From positions 124,001 through 188,000 of the forward strand of contig JAFEFU010000071.1 in assembly GCA_018240425.1 (NCBI GenBank): DNA of 64,000 bases, in the 5' to 3' direction. The notes below the pieces were generated by a model. The model was not told the DNA's origin, searched no databases, and saw nothing but the letters and a program-made list of their open reading frames with translations. This stretch comes from Pseudomonadota bacterium (GTDB lineage Bacteria; Pseudomonadota; Alphaproteobacteria; Rhodobacterales; Rhodobacteraceae). Below, in pieces: positions 33,227 to 42,970 of the stretch. A program made the translations under genes and the position numbers. Numbering within the stretch: position 1 is the first letter of the stretch; each line of letters opens with the position of its first letter.

Positions 33227-34480
33227 ATGGGAATGAGCAGCGTAGCAGCATTGCAGGCAGAGCCGGCACCGATCCTGGCCTGCACCATTTCGCGGGATGT
33301 CAGCAATTTCGACCTCCTGATCGAGGACATGGAGGCCGAGCTTGGCGAGAACTGGGGCGACCTCACCTTTTCGGACGCGATGGTCTTTCTCGGCCAGCCC
33401 GACGCATCCGCACTAGAGTTTGTGGCCATCGCCGTCGACAACCACGATGAAAGCGATCTGGCGCGGATTTCGGCGATCATCACCGCCGCGAAAGAGCGCG
33501 GCATCAAGGTGATCCTGATCGCCGACGAGGTCAGCCCGATCGCGCTTCACCAGCTCCTGAAATTGGGGGCGGACGGGTTCGTGCCCTACCCGCTGCCCGA
33601 ACAGGCGCTGCACGAGGCGATCGAACGTCTGCACCAGGCGCAGATGCCCGACACCACCGCGCCCGGGGTCCATGCCCCGAACTTCAAGGGCAAGGGCGAC
33701 CGCGACGGGGTGATTCTCCCCGTGCACGGACTGGTCGGCGGCGCCGGCGCCACGACCTTTGCCGTCAACCTCGCCTGGGAGCTGGCGACCATCCAGAAGG
33801 ACAATCCGCCGCGCGTCTGCCTGCTGGACTTCAACTTCCAGTTCGGCTCGGTCTCGACCTATCTTGACCTGCCGCGCCGCGAGACGGTCTACGAGATGCT
33901 GTCGGACACCGCCTCGATGGACGCCGACGCCTTCCTTCAGGCGCTCCTGACCTTCAACGACCGGCTGAACGTGCTGACCGCGCCCGCCGACATGCTGCCT
34001 CTGGACATCGTGACGCCCGAGGACATCAACCGCATCCTCGACGTGGCACGGGCGAACTTCGATTTCGTCGTGATCGACATGCCGCAGACCATCGTGCAAT
34101 GGACCGAGGCGGTGCTCAGCCACGCCCACGTCTATTTCGCGCTGCTGGAACTCGACATGCGGTCGGCCCAGAACACGCTTCGCATGATCCGGGCGCTGAA
34201 GGCCGAGGAACTCCCGTTCGAGAAACTGCGCTTCATCCTGAACCGGGCGCCCAAGTTCACCGACCTGTCGGGCAAGGGCCGGGCCAAGCGGCTGGCCGAA
34301 AGCCTGGACATCACGCTGGAGTTGCAGCTTTCCGACGGCGCGCGCCAGGTCACCCAGTCCAACGACCACGGGCTGCCGCTGGCCGAGACCGCAGCCAAGA
34401 ACCCGCTGCGCAAGGAAATCGCCAAGCTCGCCAAGCAGCTTTTCGACCTGAACAAGGCCACCGAAACCGCCAAGGCCTGA
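33227..34480 (+). CDS. cpaE: Tad pilus localisation ATPase CpaE (TadZ)
   Basis: About 417 residues: an N-terminal receiver-like domain (about 15-140) and a C-terminal MinD/ParA-like domain (from about 155). The P-loop reads HGLVGGAGATTFAVN: the usual K-G-G-x-G-K-T is degenerate, with Ala at the catalytic Lys position, as in other atypical TadZ proteins. LLDFNFQFGS and VIDMPQ follow. CpaE marks the cell site of pilus assembly. AAAAGGA precedes both the ATG at 33227 and that at 33233; either may be used. It starts a new unit after the strong terminator. Confidence 0.93.
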   Translation: MGMSSVAALQAEPAPILACTISRDVSNFDLLIEDMEAELGENWGDLTFSDAMVFLGQPDASALEFVAIAVDNHDESDLARISAIITAAKERGIKVILIADEVSPIALHQLLKLGADGFVPYPLPEQALHEAIERLHQAQMPDTTAPGVHAPNFKGKGDRDGVILPVHGLVGGAGATTFAVNLAWELATIQKDNPPRVCLLDFNFQFGSVSTYLDLPRRETVYEMLSDTASMDADAFLQALLTFNDRLNVLTAPADMLPLDIVTPEDINRILDVARANFDFVVIDMPQTIVQWTEAVLSHAHVYFALLELDMRSAQNTLRMIRALKAEELPFEKLRFILNRAPKFTDLSGKGRAKRLAESLDITLELQLSDGARQVTQSNDHGLPLAETAAKNPLRKEIAKLAKQLFDLNKATETAKA

Positions 34481-34496
34481 TCCCGGGGGATAGACC

Positions 34497-35963
34497 ATGT
34501 TCTCGCGCTTCAAGAAACCGGACCAGTCCGCCGTCCGGGCCGCCGCCCCCGCCAGCACGCCCGTCCGGCCGCTGAGCGAGGTTGCCGGCCAGCCGGCCCA
34601 GCCCGCCCGTCCCACCACCGTGGCCCGCAAGCCGATGGCCGGCGGTCAGCCGCCGTCGGCGCAGGCCGTCGCCGCCGACAAGGAGAAGAAGCGCAAGGAG
34701 CGGATGGGCGAGATCAAGGTCGAGCTGCACAAGCGGCTTCTCGACAACCTGAACCTGTCAGCGCTCGAACATGCGACAGAGGCCGACCTCAAGCAGGAAA
34801 TCAGCGCCATCGCCGCCGAGGCGATGGACGAGATCGGCATGGTCCTGAACAAGGACGAGCGCGCCACCCTGAACCAGGAGCTTTATGACGAGGTGATGGG
34901 CCTCGGCCCGCTCGAGCCGCTGCTCAAGGACGAGACGGTCAACGACATCCTGGTGAACGGCCCCCAGCAGATCTTCGTCGAACGGGCGGGCAAGCTGACG
35001 CTCACCGACATCACCTTCAAGGACGAGCGCCACCTTCTGCGCATCATCGACAAGATCGTCTCGGCGGTCGGCCGGCGAGTCGATGAATCCAACCCTTACG
35101 TCGACGCCCGCCTTGCCGACGGCTCGCGCTTCAACGCGATGGTGCCGCCCGTTGCGGTCGACGGCTCGCTGGTCTCGATCCGCAAGTTCAAGAAGGAAAA
35201 GCTGGGCGTCGATGATCTGGTGCGCTTCGGCGCCTTCACCGAGGAGATGGCCGCCTACCTCCAGGCCGCCGTCGCCACCCGCCTGAACGTGATCGTCTCG
35301 GGCGGCACGGGCTCGGGCAAGACCACCACGCTCAACGCGCTCTCGTCCTTCATCGACAACCACGAGCGCATCCTGACCATCGAGGACACGGCGGAACTCC
35401 AGTTGCAGCAGACCCATGTGGGCCGGATGGAAAGCCGCCCGCCGAACGTCGAGGGCAAGGGTGCGGTGACGCAGCGCGACTGCCTTCGCAACGCGCTCAG
35501 GATGCGTCCCGACCGCATCATCGTCGGCGAAACCCGCGGCGAGGAAGTCATCGACATGCTTCAGGCGATGAACACCGGCCACGACGGCTCGATGACCACG
35601 ATCCACGCCAACTCGGCGCGCGACGGCATCTCGCGCCTGGAAAACATGGTGGCGATGGCCGGGATCGAAATGCCCTTGAAGGCTGTGCGCGCCCAGATCG
35701 CCTCGGCCGTCAACCTGATAGTGCAGGCCTCGCGCCTTCAGGACGGCTCGCGCCGCATGACCTCGATCACCGAGATCACCGGCATGGAGGGCGAAGTGAT
35801 CTCGATGCAGGAAATCTTCCGCTACGAGCGGCTGGGCATCCAGCCCGACGGCAAGATCATCGGGCGCTTCACCGCCACCGGCGTGCGCTCGGCCTTCGCC
35901 GACCGTTTCAAGCAATGGGGCTACGACCTGCCGCCCTCGATCTACGAACCCGTTGGGACATAA
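34497..35963 (+). CDS. cpaF: Tad secretion ATPase CpaF (TadA)
   Basis: A 488-residue type II/IV secretion hexameric ATPase. A Pro/Ala-rich N-terminal tail of about 55 residues precedes the N-terminal domain ([19 protein letters not shown]). The Walker A is [10 protein letters not shown] with K275. [14 protein letters not shown] is the Asp box, then [36 protein letters not shown] gives the Walker B and His box. It powers assembly, and in some systems retraction, of the Flp pilus with TadB and TadC. It follows cpaE after 16 bases. Confidence 0.97.
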   Translation: MFSRFKKPDQSAVRAAAPASTPVRPLSEVAGQPAQPARPTTVARKPMAGGQPPSAQAVAADKEKKRKERMGEIKVELHKRLLDNLNLSALEHATEADLKQEISAIAAEAMDEIGMVLNKDERATLNQELYDEVMGLGPLEPLLKDETVNDILVNGPQQIFVERAGKLTLTDITFKDERHLLRIIDKIVSAVGRRVDESNPYVDARLADGSRFNAMVPPVAVDGSLVSIRKFKKEKLGVDDLVRFGAFTEEMAAYLQAAVATRLNVIVSGGTGSGKTTTLNALSSFIDNHERILTIEDTAELQLQQTHVGRMESRPPNVEGKGAVTQRDCLRNALRMRPDRIIVGETRGEEVIDMLQAMNTGHDGSMTTIHANSARDGISRLENMVAMAGIEMPLKAVRAQIASAVNLIVQASRLQDGSRRMTSITEITGMEGEVISMQEIFRYERLGIQPDGKIIGRFTATGVRSAFADRFKQWGYDLPPSIYEPVGT

Positions 35964-35966
35964 GCC

Positions 35967-36935
35967 ATGATCATCAGCCCCACCCCGATCATCTATGGCC
36001 TGATCTTCCTGGCCGTCCTCGTGCTGGTCGAAGGCATCTACCTGGTGGCCTTCGGCAAGTCGATCTCGCTGAACAGCCGCGTCAACCGCCGGCTGGAACT
36101 GCTGGAAAAGGGTGGGCAGCGCGAAAAGGTGCTGGAGCAGCTGCGCAAGGAGGCCAGCCAGCACCTCAAGGCCTCGGGCATCCCGCTCTACTCGCTTCTC
36201 GCCAAGAAGGCGCAGATGGCCAACATCGCCTTCTCGCCCAAGGCGCTGATCGCGGTCATGGGTCTTTTGACCGTGGTGGCCTTCCTCGCGCTCAAGATCG
36301 GCACGCAGGCCGGAACCGGGGTGCAGATCGCGGTGTCGCTGCTCATGGGGGTCGGCGGCGTCTATCTGTGGGTGGCCCGAAAGGCCAAGAAGCGCCTGAC
36401 CCTGATCGAGGAACAGCTTCCCGACGCGGTCGAGCTGATGGTGCGCTCGCTGCGCGTGGGCCACCCCTTCGCCTCGGCGATCCAGATCGTCTCGCGCGAG
36501 GTGCCCGATCCCCTGGGCACCGAATTCGGCATGATCTCGGACGAGGCCGCCTATGGCCGTGACGTGACGGAATCGCTGAAGGACCTCGCCGAGCGCGTCG
36601 ACATGCAGGATCTGCGCTTCCTCGCGGTGGCGGTGACGATCCAGAGCCAGTCCGGCGGCAATCTGGCCGAGATCCTCGACGGCCTCGCCAAGGTGATCCG
36701 CGCCCGCTTCCGCCTGTTCCGCCGGGTCAAGGCCATCACCGCCGAGGCGAAATGGTCGGGCATGTTCCTGTCGGGCTTCCCGCTGGCGGTCCTTGCCGTC
36801 ATCCAGATCCTGAAGCCCGACTATTTCGACACGGTCAAGGACACTCCCGCCTTCATCCCGGCGGCACTGGTCGTCTTCACCTTCCTCGGCATCAATGTGG
36901 TGTTCATGAAGGTCATGACCAACATCAAGGTCTGA
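35967..36935 (+). CDS. tadB: Tad inner-membrane platform protein TadB
   Basis: A 322-residue GspF-family protein with an N-terminal TM helix, a second TM pair (about 90-130) and two C-terminal helices. The T2SSF domain shows QLPDAVELMVRSLRVGHPFASAIQIVSREV and VTIQSQSGGNLAEILDGLAKVIRARF. With TadC it forms the platform on which the CpaF ATPase works. It lies three bases after cpaF and nine before tadC. Confidence 0.95.
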   Translation: MIISPTPIIYGLIFLAVLVLVEGIYLVAFGKSISLNSRVNRRLELLEKGGQREKVLEQLRKEASQHLKASGIPLYSLLAKKAQMANIAFSPKALIAVMGLLTVVAFLALKIGTQAGTGVQIAVSLLMGVGGVYLWVARKAKKRLTLIEEQLPDAVELMVRSLRVGHPFASAIQIVSREVPDPLGTEFGMISDEAAYGRDVTESLKDLAERVDMQDLRFLAVAVTIQSQSGGNLAEILDGLAKVIRARFRLFRRVKAITAEAKWSGMFLSGFPLAVLAVIQILKPDYFDTVKDTPAFIPAALVVFTFLGINVVFMKVMTNIKV

Positions 36936-36944
36936 GAGGCAATA

Positions 36945-37937
36945 ATGGGTGCACTTGGCGAATTCCTGACCGACCGTTTCGGTCCGCTTGGGCCGCTCTA
37001 TGCGGTGGGCCTTCTCGGGCTACTCCTGATCCTGTCGGTCCTCCCGATCCTGATGAAAAAGCAGGACGATCCTCTGGCGCGCTTCCGCGACCAGGTGAAG
37101 CCCCAGGCCGAGGCCCGCGCCGCCAAGGGCCGCACCCCGGCCAAGCAGACGCTGCGCCAGCGCCGGGGGTCCGACAAGCTGGACAAGTTCGCCACCTTCC
37201 TCGAACCCAAGACCGAGGAAGAGATGAGCACCGCGCGCCTCAAGATGACCCGCGCCGGCTACCGCGGCCGCCACGCGGTGCGCACCTTCCACGCCATCCA
37301 GTTCACGCTCGGCCTGGCCTGCCTTCTGACGGGCGTCGCCTACGCGATCTTCGCCTCGGCCACCTCGGGCATTTCCACGACCCGGCTGATCCTCGTCGTG
37401 CTTCTGCCGGGCGGCATCGGCTATTACCTGCCCAAATACTGGGTCGAACGGCGCGTCCAGTCCCGCCAGAGCGAGATCCAGAACGGCTTTCCCGACGCTC
37501 TCGACATGCTTCTCGTGTGCGTCGAGGCCGGCCAGTCGCTGGATCAGGGCATCATCCGCGTGTCCAAGGAGCTCAGCGCCGGCTACCCCGCCCTTGCCGA
37601 GGAGTTCGAGATCGTCTCGCAGGAGGTCAAGGCCGGAAAGGACAAGACCAACGTGCTGCGCGCCTTCTCGGAGCGGGCCGGCGTGCCGGATGTCGCCTCG
37701 TTCGTGACCGTGATGATCCAGTCTCAGCAGTTCGGCACATCGATCGCCGACGCGCTGCGCGTCTATGCGTCGGAAATGCGCGACAAGCGGGTGATGCGCG
37801 CCGAAGAGGCCGCCAACAAGCTGCCGACCAAGATGACCCTGGGCACCATGATGTTCACGGTTCCGCCCCTGCTCATTATCCTTGTCGGCCCGTCCGTCTA
37901 CGATATGCTGCAACTGTTCAAGAACTTCAAAATGTAG
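36945..37937 (+). CDS. tadC: Tad inner-membrane platform protein TadC
   Basis: A 330-residue paralogue of TadB. It has an N-terminal TM helix, a central TM pair (about 115-160), and a T2SSF domain with GFPDALDMLLVCVEAGQSLDQGIIRVSKEL and VTVMIQSQQFGTSIADALRVYASEMRDKRVMRAEE. The C-terminal TM helix carries the usual GPSVYDML tail. It follows tadB directly, so the two are made together. Confidence 0.95.
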   Translation: MGALGEFLTDRFGPLGPLYAVGLLGLLLILSVLPILMKKQDDPLARFRDQVKPQAEARAAKGRTPAKQTLRQRRGSDKLDKFATFLEPKTEEEMSTARLKMTRAGYRGRHAVRTFHAIQFTLGLACLLTGVAYAIFASATSGISTTRLILVVLLPGGIGYYLPKYWVERRVQSRQSEIQNGFPDALDMLLVCVEAGQSLDQGIIRVSKELSAGYPALAEEFEIVSQEVKAGKDKTNVLRAFSERAGVPDVASFVTVMIQSQQFGTSIADALRVYASEMRDKRVMRAEEAANKLPTKMTLGTMMFTVPPLLIILVGPSVYDMLQLFKNFKM

Positions 37938-37941
37938 GTTC

Positions 37942-38508
37942 ATGCGCTGCACGCTTCCCGGCCTGGCCGCCGCTATCCTTCTTCTGGCCGCCTGCACCAG
38001 CGCAGGCGGCCTTTTCGCGCCCAAAGCGAAATCGCCCTATGCCCCCGGCACCGTTCCCGACGAACAGGGGATCGACGGGCTGATCGTCGGCCACCGGCTG
38101 ATGGCCGCCGGCGAATACAGCCTGGCGCTCCGGGCCTATTACCGCGGCGCCGAGGAGCATGGGGCGACGGTCGATGTCCTGTCGGCGATCGGCTCGGCCG
38201 ACCTGAAGCTCGGCCGCCTGGGCCAGGCCGAACGGCTTCTGCGCCGGGCGGTCGAGGTGGATGCCCGCTTCGTGCCGGCCTGGAACAACCTGGGCGTGGT
38301 GCTGATGGAAAAGGGCGAGGTCGCCGAGGCCAGCCGGGTGTTCAGGACCGCCTTCGCGCTCGACAGTGGCCAATCGGACGAGATCCGCGACAATCTGCGG
38401 CTGGCGCTCGCCAAACTGGACGATCCCGCCTATGATTCGGCTCCGGAAGACCATTTCTCGTTGGTGAGACGCGGATACGGCGAGTATCTTCTGCTTACCA
38501 AACTTTGA
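37942..38508 (+). CDS. tadD: TPR lipoprotein of the Tad locus (TadD-like, first copy)
   Basis: A 188-residue lipoprotein with lipobox LLAAC (C18) and two to three TPR-like helix pairs (RLMAAGEYSLALRAYYRGAEEHG, SADLKLGRLGQAERLLRRAVEVD, NLGVVLMEKGEVAEASRVFRTAF). TadD proteins act as pilotins or scaffolds for the secretin. The start at 37942 is five bases after the tadC stop; an upstream in-frame extension would run through tadC. The ribosome site is weak, suggesting coupling to tadC. Confidence 0.85.
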   Translation: MRCTLPGLAAAILLLAACTSAGGLFAPKAKSPYAPGTVPDEQGIDGLIVGHRLMAAGEYSLALRAYYRGAEEHGATVDVLSAIGSADLKLGRLGQAERLLRRAVEVDARFVPAWNNLGVVLMEKGEVAEASRVFRTAFALDSGQSDEIRDNLRLALAKLDDPAYDSAPEDHFSLVRRGYGEYLLLTKL

Positions 38509-38533
38509 GGCAGAGCAGAAAAGGACGCAGACA

Positions 38534-39391
38534 ATGCGCCACCCGTTCGTGACGATCCTGCTGGTCGCAGGGGTGATCGGCCTGTCGGCCTGTGCCCGCA
38601 ACGAGGGCGCCGAGGCCGATAAGGCCCTGAAGGACCTGGACGTCGTCGACAATGCCAACCTGAACGACGTGATGATGACGGTCAGCGACCCGGCGCAGGC
38701 CGTCGACTATTTCGCCAAGGCATCCGCGCAGAACCCCGGTCGCGTCGACCTGAAGCGCAACCTCGCCAAATCGCTGGCCCGCGCCAACCGCGCCCCCGAG
38801 GCCGCGAAGATCTGGCGCGAGGTCGCCTACAGCGCCGAAGGCACCAACGAGGACCGGATCGGCCTGACCGACGCGCTGATCCGCCAGAACGACTGGAAGG
38901 GCGCCAAGGCCGAGCTGAACACCATCCCGCCCACCTACGAGACCTATGAACGCTACCGGCTCGAGGCGATGGTCGCCGATGCCAACAAGCAGTGGAAGAA
39001 GGCCGACAGCTTCTACGAGACCGCCTTCGGGCTGACCACGAAGCCGGCGGGCATCCTGAACAACTGGGGTTACTCCAAGCTGACGCGCAGCGATTTCGCC
39101 GGGGCGGAAAAGCTGTTCACCCAGGCCCTGACCTACGACAGCACCCAGTTCACCACCAAGAACAACCTGGTGCTGGCCCGCGCCGCACAGCACAAATACG
39201 ACATGCCGATGGTGCAGATGACCCAGTCCGAACGGGCACAGCTTCTCTATACCGCGGCACTGACGGCAGTGAAGCAGGGCGATGTCGATACCGGAAAGGC
39301 GCTCTTGCAGCAGGCCATCGACACCTCGCCGCAATATTTCGAAGAGGCCGTGCGCGCGCTCCAGACGCTCGACAGCGGCGCGAAAGGCTGA
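38534..39391 (+). CDS. TPR lipoprotein of the Tad locus (second copy)
   Basis: A 285-residue lipoprotein with lipobox LSAC (C20), followed by several TPR-like units (AVDYFAKASAQNPGRVDLKRNLAKSL, WKKADSFYETAFGL, FAGAEKLFTQALTYD, GDVDTGKALLQQAID). It differs in sequence from the preceding TadD-like lipoprotein and may contact a different part of the machine. It lies 25 bases downstream of the first and three bases upstream of cpaA, in the same operon. Confidence 0.85.
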   Translation: MRHPFVTILLVAGVIGLSACARNEGAEADKALKDLDVVDNANLNDVMMTVSDPAQAVDYFAKASAQNPGRVDLKRNLAKSLARANRAPEAAKIWREVAYSAEGTNEDRIGLTDALIRQNDWKGAKAELNTIPPTYETYERYRLEAMVADANKQWKKADSFYETAFGLTTKPAGILNNWGYSKLTRSDFAGAEKLFTQALTYDSTQFTTKNNLVLARAAQHKYDMPMVQMTQSERAQLLYTAALTAVKQGDVDTGKALLQQAIDTSPQYFEEAVRALQTLDSGAKG

Positions 39392-39394
39392 TCC

Positions 39395-39925
39395 ATGCTG
39401 CACCTGACCGCCCCCCAGGCCTACCTTGCCCTCCTGATCGCGGCCCTGCCCGTCTGCGGCTGGGTCTGCTGGACCGACCTGAAGTTCATGAAGATCCCCA
39501 ACCGCGCCGTCCTCGCGCTCGGCGCAATCTTCCTTGTGGTCGGCGCCCTGACCTTCCCGCCCGTGGCCTTCGCGCTGCGCTGGATCAACCTGCCGGTGGT
39601 GCTGGCGATCGGCTTCCTTCTGAACGCCATTGCCAATGTGGGCGCGGGCGACGCCAAGTTCGCCGCCGCCGCCGCTCCCTTCTTCGCGCCGGTGCACCTG
39701 CCCTTGATCCTGCCCCTGTTCGCGGCCTTCCTTCTCGGGGCCTTCGCCGCCCACCGCATCCTGCGCGCCGTCCCCGCGGTCAGGGCGCTGACGCCCGACT
39801 GGGTGTCGTGGACGCGCAAGGACTTCCCGATGGGACTTGCCCTGGTCGGAACCTTCGTCGCCTATCTGGCGATCATGGCCTTCCCGTCACTTCACGGCGC
39901 CCTCTTCGCCTCGACCACGATGTAG
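39395..39925 (+). CDS. cpaA: prepilin peptidase CpaA (TadV)
   Basis: A 176-residue A24-family aspartic membrane peptidase that removes the Flp leader after the conserved glycine. Both catalytic aspartates are visible: D28 in WTDLKFMKIPN and D86 in GAGDAKF. It lacks the N-terminal methylase domain of PilD, as is normal for TadV. It is the last pilus gene. Its 3' end overlaps the 3' end of the convergent GT-C-like gene by 34 bases. Confidence 0.93.
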   Translation: MLHLTAPQAYLALLIAALPVCGWVCWTDLKFMKIPNRAVLALGAIFLVVGALTFPPVAFALRWINLPVVLAIGFLLNAIANVGAGDAKFAAAAAPFFAPVHLPLILPLFAAFLLGAFAAHRILRAVPAVRALTPDWVSWTRKDFPMGLALVGTFVAYLAIMAFPSLHGALFASTTM

Positions 39926-41517
39926 AGCGGGCGGCGCTCCTTCACGGTCAGCGTGTAGTTCGCGGCCTTCAGCGCCTTCAGCACGCTTGACCGGATCTGC
40001 TGCGAGCCGGGGCACAGCGGCACCACCAGATAGTCGGCATCATCGACCCCCGACAGCCCGCCATAGTTCCAGGGCGCGGCATGGGGGACCGGCGCCAGAT
40101 CGCCATAGAGGTAAAAGGCCGAAAACAGGTCGACCGCCAGCATCTTCTTGCCGCGGTAGCCCGCCGCCTCCATGTCGTGGGCCGCGGTCTCGAACCAGGC
40201 GCGTAGGCCCGACTGCTGTTCGCAATAGGGCAGTTCCTCACCATTGAGGACCGATGGATCCGGGCGCCCCTCCCGCGACCGATAGGTCGCGTAGGGCGTG
40301 CCGGGATCATCGCCCGCCCGCATCTCTCTCACGTCGTACAGCCGGCTTTGCAGGACCTTGATGTCGCTCTGCCCGGGAATGCCGATCAGCGAGCCCATTT
40401 TTTCGGTCGCCGCGAACAGATGCCGGATCGGGCTGTAGGCCAGGTTGACCGCCGAGGGAAAGCCGAAGGCCGCCGCCAGAAGGCCCGCGACCATGATCCC
40501 GGCGCGCAGGTCGAACCCCTTTGCCGTCAGCACCGGCGCATCGGGCCGCAGTGTCCAGGCGAAGAAGGCGACGGCGGGCAGCCATTGCGGATCGTTGCCG
40601 TAGTTCTGAAAGACGATGTAGATGAACCCCGGCGCCAGGAAGAGAAGGACCATCCCCTCGGTCAGCCGTCCGGCCTGGCGCAGGAAGATCACGATCGCCA
40701 GAAGCGCGATGGTTCCGCCCATGTAGGCCGGCGCCGCCGCCACCATGCCGAACGTCTCGCCCGGCTGCGGCCGCGCGCTCGACCGCGCCACGGTCAGAAG
40801 ATCGCCCGCATAGGCCGTCCAGAACTGCACCCCCGCCAGAGCCGTCACCAGCCCCGCCACCGCCAGACCCGCCAGCACCGCGACCGCCATCGTCCGCCAC
40901 CAGCGTCGCGCGATCAGCCCGATCGCCAGGCCGGGGGCGAGCGAGACGAAATAGGTGGCCTTGATCAGGACCAGCGCCGCCAGTCCGAGGCCGAGGATCA
41001 CCCCCTCGCTTGCCGGGCGCTCGCCGCCTCGCGGGGCCAGCATCACGATCGGCACCAGCACATAGGTGATCGCCCAGGCCCAGCGGTTGTAGTGCATCGA
41101 GATCGAGATGCTGTTTTGCGCCTCGCCATGCACCAGCGCCACGCACAGAACCATGATGAAGGCCCCGTAGATCCAGCCTGACCAGTCGTCGCGCGCGCGC
41201 CGCGAGATCACGGCAACCGCCGCCGGCAGAAGGACCAGCGCCACCAGCAGCTGCGCGGCGAAGATCGCATGGCCGAACTGCATCCCGAGGCGCACGAACA
41301 GCGCGATCGGCGCGGCCGCCAGGACCCCGATCGGGGTCATGAAATCCAGATGCGGCCAGTTGCCGGCGGCCATGCGAAAGACGATGTCCGCCATCTGCAG
41401 CGTGTCGCCTTCGTGCTTGCCGATGTAGAAGCCGCCCTTCAGGAACGGCAGACCGCCCAACACCAGCGCGACCGCCAGAAGACACAGGGTCAAGCCCCGC
41501 CAGTCCGTTTTGCTCAT
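39892..41517 (-). CDS. GT-C-like polytopic membrane protein, candidate lipid-sugar glycosyltransferase
   Basis: A 541-residue protein with roughly ten or more hydrophobic segments in residues 8-370, then a soluble C-terminal domain of about 160 residues. After the first helix there is a periplasm-facing loop FYIGKHEGDTLQMADIVFRMAAGNWPHLDFMTP. An acidic motif (EGD) in the first loop is the hallmark of GT-C enzymes that use polyprenyl-phosphate sugars. I do not recognise a named family. The site beside the pilus genes, and an arabinose-donor pathway 13 kb upstream, make it a candidate pilin or envelope glycosyltransferase. That role is inferred. Confidence 0.6.
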   Translation of the reverse strand: MSKTDWRGLTLCLLAVALVLGGLPFLKGGFYIGKHEGDTLQMADIVFRMAAGNWPHLDFMTPIGVLAAAPIALFVRLGMQFGHAIFAAQLLVALVLLPAAVAVISRRARDDWSGWIYGAFIMVLCVALVHGEAQNSISISMHYNRWAWAITYVLVPIVMLAPRGGERPASEGVILGLGLAALVLIKATYFVSLAPGLAIGLIARRWWRTMAVAVLAGLAVAGLVTALAGVQFWTAYAGDLLTVARSSARPQPGETFGMVAAAPAYMGGTIALLAIVIFLRQAGRLTEGMVLLFLAPGFIYIVFQNYGNDPQWLPAVAFFAWTLRPDAPVLTAKGFDLRAGIMVAGLLAAAFGFPSAVNLAYSPIRHLFAATEKMGSLIGIPGQSDIKVLQSRLYDVREMRAGDDPGTPYATYRSREGRPDPSVLNGEELPYCEQQSGLRAWFETAAHDMEAAGYRGKKMLAVDLFSAFYLYGDLAPVPHAAPWNYGGLSGVDDADYLVVPLCPGSQQIRSSVLKALKAANYTLTVKERRPLYIVVEAKRAP

Positions 41518-41659
41518 GCCCTAATTTCCTGCCCGATCTACCCTTTTTTGGCCACATTAGCCCGCCACTGTCGGCTTTGAAAACGGAAATGAGCAGGCGG
41601 CCCGGCGCAACGTCGATTCTTTCGGCGCGCGGGCTCCTGCAAGGGTCGGGAAGCGGGCA

Positions 41660-42970
41660 ATGAACATCCAGGTCGCCAATGTCCTCGCGCCGGTTCCGCC
41701 AAGGAACATGGCCGAAACCGGACTGAACCAGGTGATGATGCGGGACATCCTGCTCAAGACCATGTTCCGCATGAACCTCGACATGGTTTCCGACATCTCG
41801 CGCGTGATCGCGGTGCCGACCGGGGTGACGCAGGAACTGATCGACCTCGCGCGAGGCCAGCGCCTTCTGGAGGCGACGGGGACGCTCCATGCCAACTCGG
41901 GCGGCGAGATGGGCTATCAGCTGACCGACGCCGGCAAGGCGCGCGCCCTCGATGCGCTGGCCCAGTCCGAGTATTACGGCGCCATGCCGGTGCCGCTCGA
42001 CATCTACCGCGAGCAGGTCAAGCGCCAGTCGATCCGCAACATCACCATGACCCGCCAGCAGCTGACCGGCGCGATGGGCCACCTGATCCTGCCCGACGAG
42101 CTTCTCGACCACCTCGGCCCCGCCGTCGGCTCGGGCCGCTCGATCCTGATGTACGGCCCGCCCGGCAACGGGAAATCCTCGATCTCGAACGGCATCCGCG
42201 ACGCGCTCGGCGACAAGATCTTCATCCCGCGCGCGATCGAATATGCGGGCCAGGTCATCACCGTCTACGACCCGATCGTCCATTCCGCCGCCCAGTCGTC
42301 CGAGGACGACCCGACCAGCCTGCGCCGGTCCTCGAACCGTTTCGACAACCGTTATGTGCTGTGCGAGCGCCCGACCGTCATCACCGGCGGCGAACTCACG
42401 CTCGACATGCTCGACCTGACCTACAACCCCAACGCCAAGACCTATACCGCGTCCCTGCAGCTCAAGGCCACCGGCGGTGTCTTCATCATCGACGACCTCG
42501 GCCGCCAGTCCGAGCCGCCGCAGAAGATCGTCAACCGCTGGATCGTGCCGCTCGAGGAAAGCCGCGACATCCTGGCCCTGCAATCGGGCGAAAAGTTCGA
42601 GGTGCCGTTCGATACGCTGGTGATCTTCTCGACCAACTTCCACCCCAACCAGATCTTCGACAAGGCGGCGCTGAGGCGGATCTTCTTCAAGATCAAGATC
42701 GACGGGCCGAACCAGGAAAACTTCCTCAAGATCTTCGCGCTTGTTGCCAAGAAGAAGAAAATGCCGCTTGATGAACGGGCATTGTTGCACCTTCTCAAGG
42801 TCAAATATCCGACCATCAACAACGAATACGCCAATTACCAGCCGGTGTTCCTCATCGACCAGATGATCGCCATCTGCAACTTCGAGGGCATTCCCTACCA
42901 GATGACTCCCGAACTCATCGACCGTGCCTGGGCCAACATGTTTGTCAAAGAAGAGAAGATCGTCCATTGA
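41660..42970 (+). CDS. AAA+ ATPase of unknown role
   Basis: A 436-residue protein with a N-terminal region of about 160 residues (TGLNQVMMRDILLKTMFRMNLDMVSDISRVIAVPTGVT). An AAA-type ATPase module follows: Walker A GPPGNGKSS at residues 166-174, Walker B VFIIDDLG, sensor-1-like IFSTNFHP, and an Arg-rich ALRRIFFKI. Relatives are annotated as ATPases with chaperone activity and occur near Tad loci in alphaproteobacteria. Its exact client is unknown. The following dehydrogenase-like gene starts inside its stop codon, so the two are made together. Confidence 0.75.
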   Translation: MNIQVANVLAPVPPRNMAETGLNQVMMRDILLKTMFRMNLDMVSDISRVIAVPTGVTQELIDLARGQRLLEATGTLHANSGGEMGYQLTDAGKARALDALAQSEYYGAMPVPLDIYREQVKRQSIRNITMTRQQLTGAMGHLILPDELLDHLGPAVGSGRSILMYGPPGNGKSSISNGIRDALGDKIFIPRAIEYAGQVITVYDPIVHSAAQSSEDDPTSLRRSSNRFDNRYVLCERPTVITGGELTLDMLDLTYNPNAKTYTASLQLKATGGVFIIDDLGRQSEPPQKIVNRWIVPLEESRDILALQSGEKFEVPFDTLVIFSTNFHPNQIFDKAALRRIFFKIKIDGPNQENFLKIFALVAKKKKMPLDERALLHLLKVKYPTINNEYANYQPVFLIDQMIAICNFEGIPYQMTPELIDRAWANMFVKEEKIVH

